Positions 9,385-18,438 of a stretch of 40,036 nucleotides of DNA are shown one piece after another; the first letter of the stretch is position 1, and every line of letters begins with the position of its first letter. The DNA lies in NCBI GenBank assembly GCA_902761715.1, contig CACWLK010000015.1, positions 1 through 40,036 on the forward strand, in the 5' to 3' direction. A program made the position numbers and the translations under genes. A model generated the notes under the pieces. That model was not told the origin of the DNA. It saw nothing but the letters and a program-made list of their open reading frames with translations, and did no database searches. Source of the DNA: an uncultured Rhodospirillales bacterium. Its GTDB lineage: Bacteria > Pseudomonadota > Alphaproteobacteria > RF32 > CAG-239.

Positions 9385-9412
9385 AAAAAAGCGGATTAAT
9401 TCCGCTTTTTTT
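9385..9412. terminator. Bidirectional rho-independent terminator
   Basis: A GCGGA/TCCGC stem with a TTAAT loop is flanked by A-runs and T-runs. It sits between the convergent DUF2207 gene and the minus-strand membrane protein gene, whose stop codon overlaps its end. Confidence 0.8.
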
Positions 9413-10187
9413 ATCTGTTCCTCAAAAAGTTATAAACTCGGCTCAGGTAAGAACCCTGCCAGCTTACGTCAAGAAAGAAAATGCAAATACCGGGTATGAT
9501 GGCAATGACGTGATATATAAAGCCTGATGGTATGACAACGATGAGAATTGCGGCAAGCAATGCCACCAAAAGTAACAATGATACACTGCCCGAAAAAACA
9601 GGACATCTTATTCCACGACTCAGACGCCAGATACTGATTAGCGACATATTGTCACCGACAGCGATTGATGGCAAAACCGGTAACAGATTGATAAGCATTA
9701 CCATTGCCGTTACAGCAACTATAAACCCAAAGAACAGAATAAACGCCGTAGTTTCAAGACTGAAATCAGCATTTTCGGTCAAATATAGCAGCCCCAGAAA
9801 ACAAAAAACAATCGTGCCGAAACCTATCCAAAAGTTGAGCAATGTACGCATATAGCGAAACTCGGTCTTGCCTAAACGCAGGTGCAACCCACGGCGATCG
9901 GAAAGAGCATTGCTGCGGCACACAAAAACCGCTGCCGTTGCATATGCCCAAGACAAAAATACTAAATAAAAAAACAAGAGCGCAAAGCGGGGCCAAAAGG
10001 TCATTTGCTCGGCAAAATAAAGGGTAACTGCGCTGCAGGCAAACATCAAAAAAGCCAACCACCATACACGGGTAATGAAAAAAACAAAATTACCGGGGAT
10101 AAAACGTAAAGCGTGAATACAAAAGCTCACTATGTTTACGTCGGTTTTTATTTTTTCCGGAGTGCGGATTTTAACGTTCTTCTTCAT
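9411..10187 (-). CDS. Multi-pass membrane protein of unknown function (paralogue of upstream gene)
   Basis: 258 residues from the chosen ATG at 10187 (MKKNVKIRTPEK), which has GAGG nine bases upstream. The longer frame starting at 10244 would lie mostly inside the preceding gene and is less likely. About six hydrophobic segments are visible, arranged as two pairs and then a long stretch near the C-terminus. The layout (N-terminal polar tail, two helices, an R-rich loop with a W/Y-x-R-x-L stretch, then paired helices) resembles the gene directly upstream, suggesting a tandem duplication. No catalytic motif is seen. It overlaps the upstream gene by 17 bp, so it is co-translated. Function not recognised. 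Confidence 0.65.
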   Translation of the reverse strand: MKKNVKIRTPEKIKTDVNIVSFCIHALRFIPGNFVFFITRVWWLAFLMFACSAVTLYFAEQMTFWPRFALLFFYLVFLSWAYATAAVFVCRSNALSDRRGLHLRLGKTEFRYMRTLLNFWIGFGTIVFCFLGLLYLTENADFSLETTAFILFFGFIVAVTAMVMLINLLPVLPSIAVGDNMSLISIWRLSRGIRCPVFSGSVSLLLLVALLAAILIVVIPSGFIYHVIAIIPGICIFFLDVSWQGSYLSRVYNFLRNR

Positions 10188-11052
10188 GAGCAAAAACCTC
10201 TTGTTGCATACAAATAATGTAGCATGATAACAATGCGGCAACAATCAAAATCATTATATTATAAAGGTAATCGCAGACTATACCCATCAGCAAATAGTTG
10301 TAAGGCAAAATTTCTTTTAGTCCGCCGGTGCATAATAAGGTTATGACCGAGAAACATAAAATAATGAAGAACAGCGAAACCAAAATTTTGAGCGTATTAC
10401 CACGAGTGCGTTCAAAAAATGTGAGAAAAGACGGAACTTTTTGCCCCATTATAATAAAGGCCGGAAGGCTGTACCAACGAATGGCTAAAATCGGGAGCCA
10501 AAATCCGCATGAGACCACCGCAAAATAAAGGCTTTCAATTCTCCAGTCGGGATTAGGAACACGTTGTATTAAAATCATCAAAGATATAACCGGAAGTGAG
10601 TTTATTAATAAAAATAAAATCAGGGTTATATAAAGTTTCCAATCACGGGTGGAAATTACAAAATCTTCGCCTCTAATCTTTTTGTCTTCTGTAAAGGCGA
10701 TACGGCACCATGATTTGATAAAAACGACAATGACAAGAAGTCTTAAAAGCAGAAACACTATGTGTTCGGCCGCTTCAGAGATAACACATCTGTACGGATA
10801 AACTCCATCAGGAAGCTTGAAGTCGCAACCTGCACTATTGCCGGTTGAAAACGATAGGACTGACATAATTAGAGCAAACAATGCGCCTAAGGTTAGAAAT
10901 TGTTTCAAGTGTTTGGCAAAAACATCAATAGGAGTTATGGTTATTTGAGAAATTCGCAAAGACGGATTTTTCGGTGCGGTTGACGGAGCCGGTTCTTTGT
11001 TCATGAAGCGGTCAAATTTTTCAAATGCGTTCAAAAACTTTTCAATACTCAT
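10171..11052 (-). CDS. Multi-pass membrane protein of unknown function
   Basis: 293 residues. A polar N-terminus (about 45 residues with 'EKFDRFMNKEPAPSTAPKNPSLRIS') is followed by about six hydrophobic segments. The ATG immediately abuts the dnaE stop codon, with a strong AAAGGAGATATAA leader inside the end of dnaE, so it is translationally coupled to the replicative polymerase gene. This coupling is conspicuous but does not imply a replication role. Two cysteines lie in the first periplasmic loop (GCDFKLPDGVYPYRC). Function not recognised; probably a paralogue of the next gene. Confidence 0.7.
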   Translation of the reverse strand: MSIEKFLNAFEKFDRFMNKEPAPSTAPKNPSLRISQITITPIDVFAKHLKQFLTLGALFALIMSVLSFSTGNSAGCDFKLPDGVYPYRCVISEAAEHIVFLLLRLLVIVVFIKSWCRIAFTEDKKIRGEDFVISTRDWKLYITLILFLLINSLPVISLMILIQRVPNPDWRIESLYFAVVSCGFWLPILAIRWYSLPAFIIMGQKVPSFLTFFERTRGNTLKILVSLFFIILCFSVITLLCTGGLKEILPYNYLLMGIVCDYLYNIMILIVAALLSCYIICMQQEVFAHEEER

Positions 11053-14000
11053 TTATATCTCCTTTACTGAAGCAACCCCGGGGACTGCTTTTATTCTGCT
11101 GATTATGGTATCATCAGCAAAAGCATATCCACCGGATAATTCTATACGAATATCCCAATTATTATTCTCAGGTTTTATATAAACTTTATTAGGTCCGTTT
11201 TGATCGTGGCGTAAAATTTCGTGTACGGGTTTAACGGCAGCAAGATTATTAATGTTGATGATTATGCCGCTTGAAATGTCAGCAATTGCCTTATCCAAAG
11301 TTTCAACGCTATTAATCATAACGCGCGGTGAGGCTTCCTCGCTCTCTTTTTCAATAGTAACACTGGCCAGCAGAGGAAGACCGGAGTTTATTATATCTTC
11401 GCTACGAGAAAGGGTTTCTGAAAATAGAAGTCCCTCGAAACTTCCTGAACTGTCTGACAAACCTAAAAATGCAAATTGATTACCTTTTTGTGAAATACGT
11501 TTTTTAAAAGAACTTACGCAACCGGCAAGTTTGGTGCGAATTTTATCCCCGACCTGTACTCCGCGAAATGCGGTGCTGCAACTTTGTACACCGAGTTTTT
11601 CCATGCCTTCACGGTAACTGTCTAACGGATGAGCTGACAGATAAAAGCCGATTGCCTCGGACTCAAGTTTTAATTTTTCAAGTTCCGGCCAATCAGGAGC
11701 ATCTTTAAGTTTTACCTGTGAGCTGATTTCTTCCATTCCGAATAATGAAGCCTGACTGCTGGTTTTGAGTTCACAACTCGAATTAATGTGTTGAATAATG
11801 TTGTCAATGTTGGCAAACAGACGACCACGATTTTTATCAAGACTGTCAAAGGCTCCGGCTTTAATAAGCTGTTCAAGCTGTTTGCGGTTAATTTGCTTGA
11901 TATCCATGCGATGAATAAAGTCTGAAATATCCTTAAATTTACCATGGGCTTCACGCTCGGCAACAAGCGCTTTCATATTGGCCTCGCCTACCCCTTTAAC
12001 CGCAGCGAGTGCATAGAGAATTTGATTGTCTTTTACGCTGAACTCGTAGCTTGAGGAATTGATGTCAGGTTGCACAACCTTGATGCCCATTTTGCCGCAT
12101 TCTTCTTTGAAAAACTGCAATTTGTCGGTGTTTATCATATCCATGGTCATGGTAGCACTCATAAACTCTACGGGATAATGGGTTTTGAGGTATGCGGTTT
12201 GATATGAAATAAGAGAATATGCGGCAGCGTGTGACTTGTTGAAACCATAAGATGCAAACTTTTCCATCTGGTCAAAAATAGCAGTCGCAGTATCTTTTTC
12301 TATACCATTTTTGACAGCTCCTTCCGTAAAAATTACACGGTGTTTGACCATTTCCTCTTTGATTTTTTTACCCATGGCTTTACGGAGTTTATCAGCACCG
12401 CCTAATGTATAACCGGCAAGCTCTTGAGCAATCTTCATAACCTGCTCTTGATAAATCATAATACCGTAGGTGTTCTTCAAAATCGGTTCTAGTTTGGGGT
12501 GAAGATAGGTAATTTCTTCCTCCCCGTGTTTGCGGCGAATATAACTAGGAATATTGTCCATAGGTCCAGGACGATAAAGCGACACAATAGCGATGAGGTC
12601 TTCAAAGCGGTCGGGTTTTATTTGCTTATGAACATCTTTCATACCGGCAGATTCAAACTGGAAAACACCAGCGGTATCGCCTCGTTGCAAAAGTTCATAT
12701 GTGGCTTTGTCATCAAGAGGTATGCGGTCCAAATCCAGTTCGATGCTGTGATTGAGTTTGATGAGGTCAACTGCTTTTTTTATGGTGGTAAGCGTTTTTA
12801 AGCCCAAAAAGTCAAATTTGATTAAGCCTGTTTCTTCAATATATTTCATGTCATATTGAGTAACCGGCATATCGGCACGCGGATCTTTGTATAAAGGTAC
12901 CAGTAAATCAAGCGGACGATCACCGATAACTACGCCGGCGGCATGCATACCGGTGTTGCGATACAAGCCCTCAAGTTTCATGGCTATTTCAAACAATTTA
13001 TTAATTTGAGGGTCGCTTTTGCGCATTTCTTCAAGTTCAGGAACCTGATCAAGGGCTTCTTGCAAGCTCGGCTGTTTGCCTTGTACCGGAGGAGGAATCA
13101 TTTTACTGATACGGTCGGCTTGTGAGTACGGCATTTGTAAAACACGGGCAACATCACGGATTACGGCTTTGGACTGGAGTTTGCCATAGGTAATAATTTG
13201 CGCCACATGATCAATACCGTATTTGTTCTGCACGTATTCAATAGTTTTATAGCGGTTTTCCTGACAGAAGTCGACGTCAAAGTCCGGCATGTTAATACGT
13301 TCAGGGTTAAGGAAACGTTCAAACAGCAAATCAAGTTTGAGCGGATCAAGTTCGGTAATATATAAAGACCACGCAACAATTGAACCCGCACCGGATCCAC
13401 GGCCGGGACCAACGGGAACGCCATGCCCTTTTGACCAGCGAATAAAGTCCGACACGATTAGGAAGTAGCCGGCAAATCCCATTTTTTCAATAACGCTAAG
13501 CTCATACTCAAGTCGTGCGTAGTAGCGCTCATCAATTTCTTTTTTTTGCTCCTCGGTCATGCCCTCAAAATAGACTTTGGCTTCCATGCGCTGTTTTAAT
13601 CCAAGATAAGCTTGCTCACGAATATATTCGTTCTGGGTTTTACCTTCCGGACACTCAAAAATCGGCAATAACGGGGCTACAAACTCAAGCAGAAAATTGC
13701 AACGCTTGGCAATTTGTACAGTATTGGCAATTGCTTCCGGCAAGTCAGCAAAAAGTTTAACCATTTCATCAGCGGTCTTTAAGCGTTGTTCCGGCGAATA
13801 GTGAAAGCGGTTCTCGTTTGAGACATATTCACCGGCGGCAATGCAAACCAGTGCATCGTGGGCCTCATACATATCGGCATCAAAAAAGAGAGCTTCGTTA
13901 GTGGCCACCAAAGGAACATTGTGCTTATATGCAAGCTCCAAAAACTTGGGCTCGGTCTTGGCTTCTTTTTCAAGTCCTAAGCGGGAAATTTCCATATAAA

Positions 14001-14529
14001 GGCGATTGCCGAATGTTTTTTGCAACTCAAGAAGGAGGGCCTCGGCCTCAGGCAGGCGGTTTTCAAGAATAAGGCGACCGATTTGACCATCAGCACCTGC
14101 GGTTAAGACTATCAAACCATCATTGTATGTTTTGAGGTCTTCGAGTGTAATCTGCGGTTTTTCGGCAGTTCCAGTCAAACCGCCCAAATAAGATTTGTTC
14201 ATCAATTTAATGATGTTCATGTAGCCAGTTTTGTTTTGAATAAGCAGAACAATCTTGTCCGGCTCAATAATGCGACCTTTGGATTTTAGAACATCGTCGG
14301 CATCTGGGTTGCGGAGGTACATTTGCGTACCGAGAATCGGCTTAACCCCGTTTTGAGGAGCCATTTTGGAAAAAGCTTTGGCTCCGAACATAGTGGCTGT
14401 GTCCGTAACCGCTACCGCAGGAAAGCCCATATCTGCAATCTTTTTGGTTAAAGCCGGCATTTTCATTGCCCCTTCAAGCAATGAATAAGCAGAATGCACA
14501 CGGAGATGGATAAACTGCGGTTCGATCAT
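11053..14529 (-). CDS. dnaE: DNA polymerase III subunit alpha
   Basis: 1158 residues, full family length. It starts with the PHP domain (FIHLRVHSAYSLLEGAMK, residues 6-23). The catalytic acidic pair is in NMPDFDVDFCQENR (about 405-418), and the palm and fingers regions carry GRGSGAGSIVAWSLYITELDPL and KFDFLGLKTLTTI. The canonical 'GMHAAGVVIGD' and 'YRPGPMDNIPSYIRRKHG' segments follow. QASLFGMEE at about residue 920 matches the QxxLF sliding-clamp binding motif. A C-terminal OB fold comes after it. It is the main replicative DNA polymerase. The ATG lies 15 bp after the stop of a small lipoprotein gene. Confidence 0.98.
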   Translation of the reverse strand: MIEPQFIHLRVHSAYSLLEGAMKMPALTKKIADMGFPAVAVTDTATMFGAKAFSKMAPQNGVKPILGTQMYLRNPDADDVLKSKGRIIEPDKIVLLIQNKTGYMNIIKLMNKSYLGGLTGTAEKPQITLEDLKTYNDGLIVLTAGADGQIGRLILENRLPEAEALLLELQKTFGNRLYMEISRLGLEKEAKTEPKFLELAYKHNVPLVATNEALFFDADMYEAHDALVCIAAGEYVSNENRFHYSPEQRLKTADEMVKLFADLPEAIANTVQIAKRCNFLLEFVAPLLPIFECPEGKTQNEYIREQAYLGLKQRMEAKVYFEGMTEEQKKEIDERYYARLEYELSVIEKMGFAGYFLIVSDFIRWSKGHGVPVGPGRGSGAGSIVAWSLYITELDPLKLDLLFERFLNPERINMPDFDVDFCQENRYKTIEYVQNKYGIDHVAQIITYGKLQSKAVIRDVARVLQMPYSQADRISKMIPPPVQGKQPSLQEALDQVPELEEMRKSDPQINKLFEIAMKLEGLYRNTGMHAAGVVIGDRPLDLLVPLYKDPRADMPVTQYDMKYIEETGLIKFDFLGLKTLTTIKKAVDLIKLNHSIELDLDRIPLDDKATYELLQRGDTAGVFQFESAGMKDVHKQIKPDRFEDLIAIVSLYRPGPMDNIPSYIRRKHGEEEITYLHPKLEPILKNTYGIMIYQEQVMKIAQELAGYTLGGADKLRKAMGKKIKEEMVKHRVIFTEGAVKNGIEKDTATAIFDQMEKFASYGFNKSHAAAYSLISYQTAYLKTHYPVEFMSATMTMDMINTDKLQFFKEECGKMGIKVVQPDINSSSYEFSVKDNQILYALAAVKGVGEANMKALVAEREAHGKFKDISDFIHRMDIKQINRKQLEQLIKAGAFDSLDKNRGRLFANIDNIIQHINSSCELKTSSQASLFGMEEISSQVKLKDAPDWPELEKLKLESEAIGFYLSAHPLDSYREGMEKLGVQSCSTAFRGVQVGDKIRTKLAGCVSSFKKRISQKGNQFAFLGLSDSSGSFEGLLFSETLSRSEDIINSGLPLLASVTIEKESEEASPRVMINSVETLDKAIADISSGIIININNLAAVKPVHEILRHDQNGPNKVYIKPENNNWDIRIELSGGYAFADDTIISRIKAVPGVASVKEI

Positions 14530-14544
14530 CAGATTACACCTAAA

Positions 14545-14700
14545 CTACCACGAAACTCCGCTAATGCAGCGTTCAGGATATTTTTCACAAATCTCTTTAT
14601 CAGAGTTCATATCGTAAAGGCGTTCGCGTTTTTCACCAAAATCACCGGCAACACATCCGGCAACGAGCAATATTGAAGCAAAAATTATAAGTTTTTTCAT
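14545..14700 (-). CDS. Small lipoprotein, 51 residues
   Basis: A short frame reads MKKLIIFASILLVAGC, then about 35 polar residues with two further cysteines (EICEKYPERC), ending in GVSW. Residues 1-16 form a textbook lipoprotein signal with lipobox VAGC (Cys16). An AGGA sequence about 8 bases upstream supports the ATG at 14700. It sits 9 bp after the small membrane protein gene and 15 bp before dnaE, filling what would otherwise be an intergenic gap. The two later cysteines, spaced C-x(6)-C, could form a disulfide in the periplasm. Function unknown. Confidence 0.75.
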   Translation of the reverse strand: MKKLIIFASILLVAGCVAGDFGEKRERLYDMNSDKEICEKYPERCISGVSW

Positions 14701-14709
14701 AAACAGATC

Positions 14710-15078
14710 CTAAAGGTTGAAAACACATTTAACAGCTAAAAAAAGCATAAGCACCATAAAAATTCTTGATAAGTGTCTAAACCATAGGCTATGATTGTAT
14801 TCTGCCGAGCTACGCCATGTTCCCAAGATAAGCGCTATTACATAGAACACAAAAAATCCCAATGCTGACAAATAAAGGACAACTAAAATTGAGGTCGAAA
14901 ATTCATGATCAATCTTCAAAGATAGCAAATAAGCCAAAATAGATTGACTATTCAATCTACGAACAAGCATTTTGCCCAATATCCTGACAACAAGAGTAAT
15001 GGTCGGAAGTCCGAGAAAACCGAACATCCAAAATGTATCACGCAGACTTAACTCGCCATTAATAAGCTTTTTCAACAT
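14710..15078 (-). CDS. Small membrane protein of unknown function
   Basis: 122 residues from ATG 15078 (MLKKLINGELSLRDTFWMFG), with GTGGGG nine bases upstream. A GTG at 15093 would add five residues but lacks a ribosome binding site. Three hydrophobic segments are visible, at about residues 18-35, 60-82 and 100-118. The N-terminal 'NGELSLRDTFWMFG' pattern (short amphipathic stretch with a W before the first helix) is common in small inner-membrane proteins of proteobacteria. It is followed by the 51-residue lipoprotein gene with a 9-bp gap, so the two are probably expressed together. Confidence 0.65.
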   Translation of the reverse strand: MLKKLINGELSLRDTFWMFGFLGLPTITLVVRILGKMLVRRLNSQSILAYLLSLKIDHEFSTSILVVLYLSALGFFVFYVIALILGTWRSSAEYNHSLWFRHLSRIFMVLMLFLAVKCVFNL

Positions 15079-15162
15079 AGCGCAAAACCCCACTTATCCA
15101 TGAGGAATATAATGCTTTAAATATGCCTGTCATGCAAGTAATTTTTGCCAGTTTTACCTATG

Positions 15163-16878
15163 TTAAAAGTGGCGAATGATTCGTTTGTAGGGCTTTATCC
15201 CAAGTTCACGATGCACGGAAGCAATGCGTTCGGAGATATCGGTCCAAACTGTGTATTTTTCAACAAATTCTTCAGCGGTTTGCGGAGATTTTGAAAGCTG
15301 TACGCGAATCGTCTCGTCCAGCAGGTTATGTAAAACCGGATCCAATTGTGCAAAATCTATGTGCAAAAGACCTTTATCATCAAAATTGATGGCGCCATGT
15401 TGCAAGAGATAATTAAACTGAATAAGCTCCCCCATGCGATGTGGCAACATTTGATGGGGGCGAGCACTCAAAAACATACGTCCGACTATATAGCTGACAT
15501 AAACCTTCTTAAGGGTTTCAGCATCAATTACGCCGTTTTTGACGTATTGAGGCATAAATGTCAATGAAATGGTGTCAGCCTTGTGTTCTTCAATAATATG
15601 CTTATAGCTACCGAGTGCATTTTGGTACTCGCTGTTAGGACCTAAGGAATGCCCGTTCTCGTGGCCTATTACAAAAATGTGGTCAGCCTCTTTGCTGTAA
15701 TATTTATGAAGTTCAGGGGTGACAAGACGTTGTAATATTTTTTGTTGTTTTTCTTTGTCGCCGCTCATACGAACCTGACGGTGGTATACATTGCGACGTC
15801 CGCCACCGGTTTTTACCGACAATTTGTCATTGTTGGGCAAGTTTTGGGCTGTAGTAATACCACCGCGGCACTGAGCATAATCGCCTTCCAAATCTATAAT
15901 ATCGGCGTCAATCATAGTTTGTTTGAGTTTTTCGCCGTCCAAAATAGATTGATGATATTGCTCATGGTACGGCATCATTTTGGCAAGGGTGGGGATATAT
16001 TGCTTAAACTTTAAGATGAGCTCTGTACCCTCAAAATTGTTGAGCCCTACTCTGACACCGAGCATATCTTTTGAAACGGCTTCAATATTGTGTTGTTCGA
16101 GCAAAGCCGTAAGTTCTTTGTTGTTATAAACTGACGGTGTAATTTCATCATCGTAATTCTCACGACTGATAGTAAACTCAATCGGACAATCTTGCAGAAC
16201 TGCCCAATGCTTATCGGCAAGGCTGTCCATTTCAGGATTGTTTTGCAAAAGGGCTTGAGCCTGCCAACCCAAATAGTCCTCAAGAGCATCGTCGTCGGTA
16301 TAATGGGCGGCGACTTCAAGTTCATTAGCGATAGCAGAAAAATCTTTAGCAAAATATTCGGTATAATCTATAGCCTTGAGTTCTTTACCATCACGACGAA
16401 CGATAGTGCGTGCGCTTAAAATATTCTTAACCTCATCGATTTTTCCGGCGGTCAGCATTGCAATCAAAATATCATGAAACTCTGGTTCGGAAAGATCTGA
16501 TGGGTAAAAATTATGCCCTTTTAACAATGGCAGGCCTTCAAAAACTTCTATTGGTTGCTTGTCAACACCATTAAAACCGGCAACACCGTTAAGAGAATTG
16601 AATAATTCCAGAGCACGAGCAGCATGAGTACTGTTGATGGCGGCTTCTTCCAAGGCTTTTTTCATGGAAAGATTATGCGGATTGTCTTGTTCTAAGGCGA
16701 CATTATTCATCATTTTGGCTGCAGTAACCAAATGTTCAAGGGCTTTACGATTGCCGGCAGAAAGTTGTTTATATGCCTCAAGTTCCGGACCTGCAAGTTC
16801 GATATTGATGGTCTTGTGATCCATCATTTCGGCAAGTTCTTGTTCGCTGTATTTTATTTTGTAGCCGTTAATTTGCAT
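15163..16878 (-). CDS. M49-like zinc metallopeptidase (dipeptidyl peptidase III / Nudix-hydrolase-3 C-terminal type)
   Basis: 571 residues without a signal peptide, so cytoplasmic. The zinc site is HENGHSLGPN followed about 20 residues later by IIEEHKADTISL. This is the HExxH ... EExxAD order found in the DPP III-like domain that in plants is fused to Nudix hydrolase 3, rather than the HExxxH of classical DPP III. The central beta region (VGLNNFEGTELILKFKQYIP, GGGRRNVYHRQVR) also fits that group. It presumably cleaves short peptides from the N-terminus, but substrate and activity cannot be read. The ATG has GGAG upstream. The start overlaps the end of the MEMO/AMMECR1 gene by 11 bp, so they are co-translated. 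The family assignment rests on the metal motif. Confidence 0.65.
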   Translation of the reverse strand: MQINGYKIKYSEQELAEMMDHKTINIELAGPELEAYKQLSAGNRKALEHLVTAAKMMNNVALEQDNPHNLSMKKALEEAAINSTHAARALELFNSLNGVAGFNGVDKQPIEVFEGLPLLKGHNFYPSDLSEPEFHDILIAMLTAGKIDEVKNILSARTIVRRDGKELKAIDYTEYFAKDFSAIANELEVAAHYTDDDALEDYLGWQAQALLQNNPEMDSLADKHWAVLQDCPIEFTISRENYDDEITPSVYNNKELTALLEQHNIEAVSKDMLGVRVGLNNFEGTELILKFKQYIPTLAKMMPYHEQYHQSILDGEKLKQTMIDADIIDLEGDYAQCRGGITTAQNLPNNDKLSVKTGGGRRNVYHRQVRMSGDKEKQQKILQRLVTPELHKYYSKEADHIFVIGHENGHSLGPNSEYQNALGSYKHIIEEHKADTISLTFMPQYVKNGVIDAETLKKVYVSYIVGRMFLSARPHQMLPHRMGELIQFNYLLQHGAINFDDKGLLHIDFAQLDPVLHNLLDETIRVQLSKSPQTAEEFVEKYTVWTDISERIASVHRELGIKPYKRIIRHF

Positions 16879-18427
16879 TTTCTTTTATCTCCACGGTTCT
16901 AAAACGGTAAACTTTAATGTCATTTGACCAAAAGCTCGGGCTCATACCGGCTTTGAGCTTAAGATTGTTCAAAAAGTTTTTGCTGTCGGGTATTTGTTCC
17001 CAAACGGATGGTAAAAACAAACCTTGTCTGTTTCCGTCACGAATAACCAAACCATCAACACCGGGACGGAGTTGTGATAATAAGTCAGCCTCATCTTTAT
17101 AATTTATTCTTTCATAACCGGTCAGCATTGATACAGAGATTTTTATATCATTAAGCTCGTCTTCGGTTATAGCGGAAAAACGACCATCATTGAGTGCGGC
17201 ATTGTATGCGTTGCCGGTAACATCGGCGACCAGCGCCTGATGAGGATAGAGTGAGCCAATACAACCGCGGAGTTCTCCGTTTTTGGTAAGAGTTACAAAT
17301 ACGGCACCGCGGTCAAAAAGGTGGTCATCATATTCACGACGTGAGGGGCGGTATTTTTTGTTTTGGACAGCAAACTCCAATGATTTGCGGGCAGCACTCA
17401 AAACTTGTTCTCCGTAAGCGGCGGCAAACCCCTGAAGTCCACTGTATTCTTTCTCTATATGGCTGACTTCAGCGCCTTCATTACTGAATGACCATGCACC
17501 ATAACCGACAACACGGTTTTGATCTCCACCGGTGTCACCGGAGTTGATAAGAGCCAAAACTTCAGGTTTTAAATTAAGTTTAGATGCGAGCAATAATGCC
17601 GTGTTGATACCGCCAGCTCCGCATGAGTGGTGGTAATCAACATCAGCTTTGCCCTCTGATATCTTCTCAGCCGTAGCTGTATCCATAATTACGGCATCGG
17701 TATATTTGTGATAATGCGACAGATCAGCCGAAACAACCAGCAAGACATCGGGGCGCTTGACATACGGCAAAAGTGTCTGTGCAAGCTCGTCCGGAGAAAT
17801 GTTGCCGTACACAATCGGAACAATTTTAAAATCGGGCAAAAGTTTTTGCAAAAATGGTAACTGAACTTCAATTGAATGCTCTTTTTCATGAGCTTTGGAA
17901 TTTAGAGAAAAAATCTTGTGCTGTCTGAGTTCGTGCAAAATTTCATTATCAACCGAGATTTGTCCAAGAGGGGTTTTGAAATAGTCTGCGTTAGGTAATG
18001 CCGCACCGGTCAGCTCAACATAGTGAGACGGTCCCAACAGAATTACCGTTTTAATTTTATCGGCATAGTCCTTAAGCGGCATATATGCCTGAGCTGCCGC
18101 CGGAGCCGAATATTGATACCCGGCGTGAGGGACAATTATGATTTTGGGCTGAGAAAGGTGTTTTTGATAGTCCGAATTTAATTGCGAATCGATGATATGA
18201 CTCAAATTTTCGGCATCTGAAGGGTAAAAAAGTCCGGCAACGGCCGGATTACGATATTGTGCCATGGGATCTCCTTCTTCGGTATAGTGGGAAGCGAGGG
18301 TGTGATTTGACGAAACCTTATAGATAAAATATAAACAATTGACTATACCAAGCGTTATAACAACCAATGCGGTCCATATAATACGCCGCCAGCGTTGCTG
18401 TTTTTCAGTTTCGGGGTTTTGTTTCAT
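16868..18427 (-). CDS. MEMO-AMMECR1 fusion (AmmeMemoRadiSam proteins B and A), membrane-anchored
   Basis: 519 residues. One hydrophobic segment (about 13-38) anchors the protein. Residues about 57-325 are a MEMO domain (NPAVAGLFYPSD, IIVPHAGYQYS, LGPSHYVELTG, EHSIEVQLPFLQ, SADLSHY) that keeps the conserved His residues of the dioxygenase-like metal pocket. Residues about 340-510 are an AMMECR1 domain (GAVFVTLTKNGELRGCIGSL, containing the family's LRGCIG signature). In many genomes these two travel with a radical SAM protein as the 'AmmeMemoRadiSam' set. Here no such partner is adjacent; the radical SAM genes about 12 kb away look like peptide-modifying enzymes. Biochemical function in bacteria is unsettled. 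Confidence 0.88.
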   Translation of the reverse strand: MKQNPETEKQQRWRRIIWTALVVITLGIVNCLYFIYKVSSNHTLASHYTEEGDPMAQYRNPAVAGLFYPSDAENLSHIIDSQLNSDYQKHLSQPKIIIVPHAGYQYSAPAAAQAYMPLKDYADKIKTVILLGPSHYVELTGAALPNADYFKTPLGQISVDNEILHELRQHKIFSLNSKAHEKEHSIEVQLPFLQKLLPDFKIVPIVYGNISPDELAQTLLPYVKRPDVLLVVSADLSHYHKYTDAVIMDTATAEKISEGKADVDYHHSCGAGGINTALLLASKLNLKPEVLALINSGDTGGDQNRVVGYGAWSFSNEGAEVSHIEKEYSGLQGFAAAYGEQVLSAARKSLEFAVQNKKYRPSRREYDDHLFDRGAVFVTLTKNGELRGCIGSLYPHQALVADVTGNAYNAALNDGRFSAITEDELNDIKISVSMLTGYERINYKDEADLLSQLRPGVDGLVIRDGNRQGLFLPSVWEQIPDSKNFLNNLKLKAGMSPSFWSNDIKVYRFRTVEIKENAN

Positions 18428-18438
18428 AGTCAGATCCT

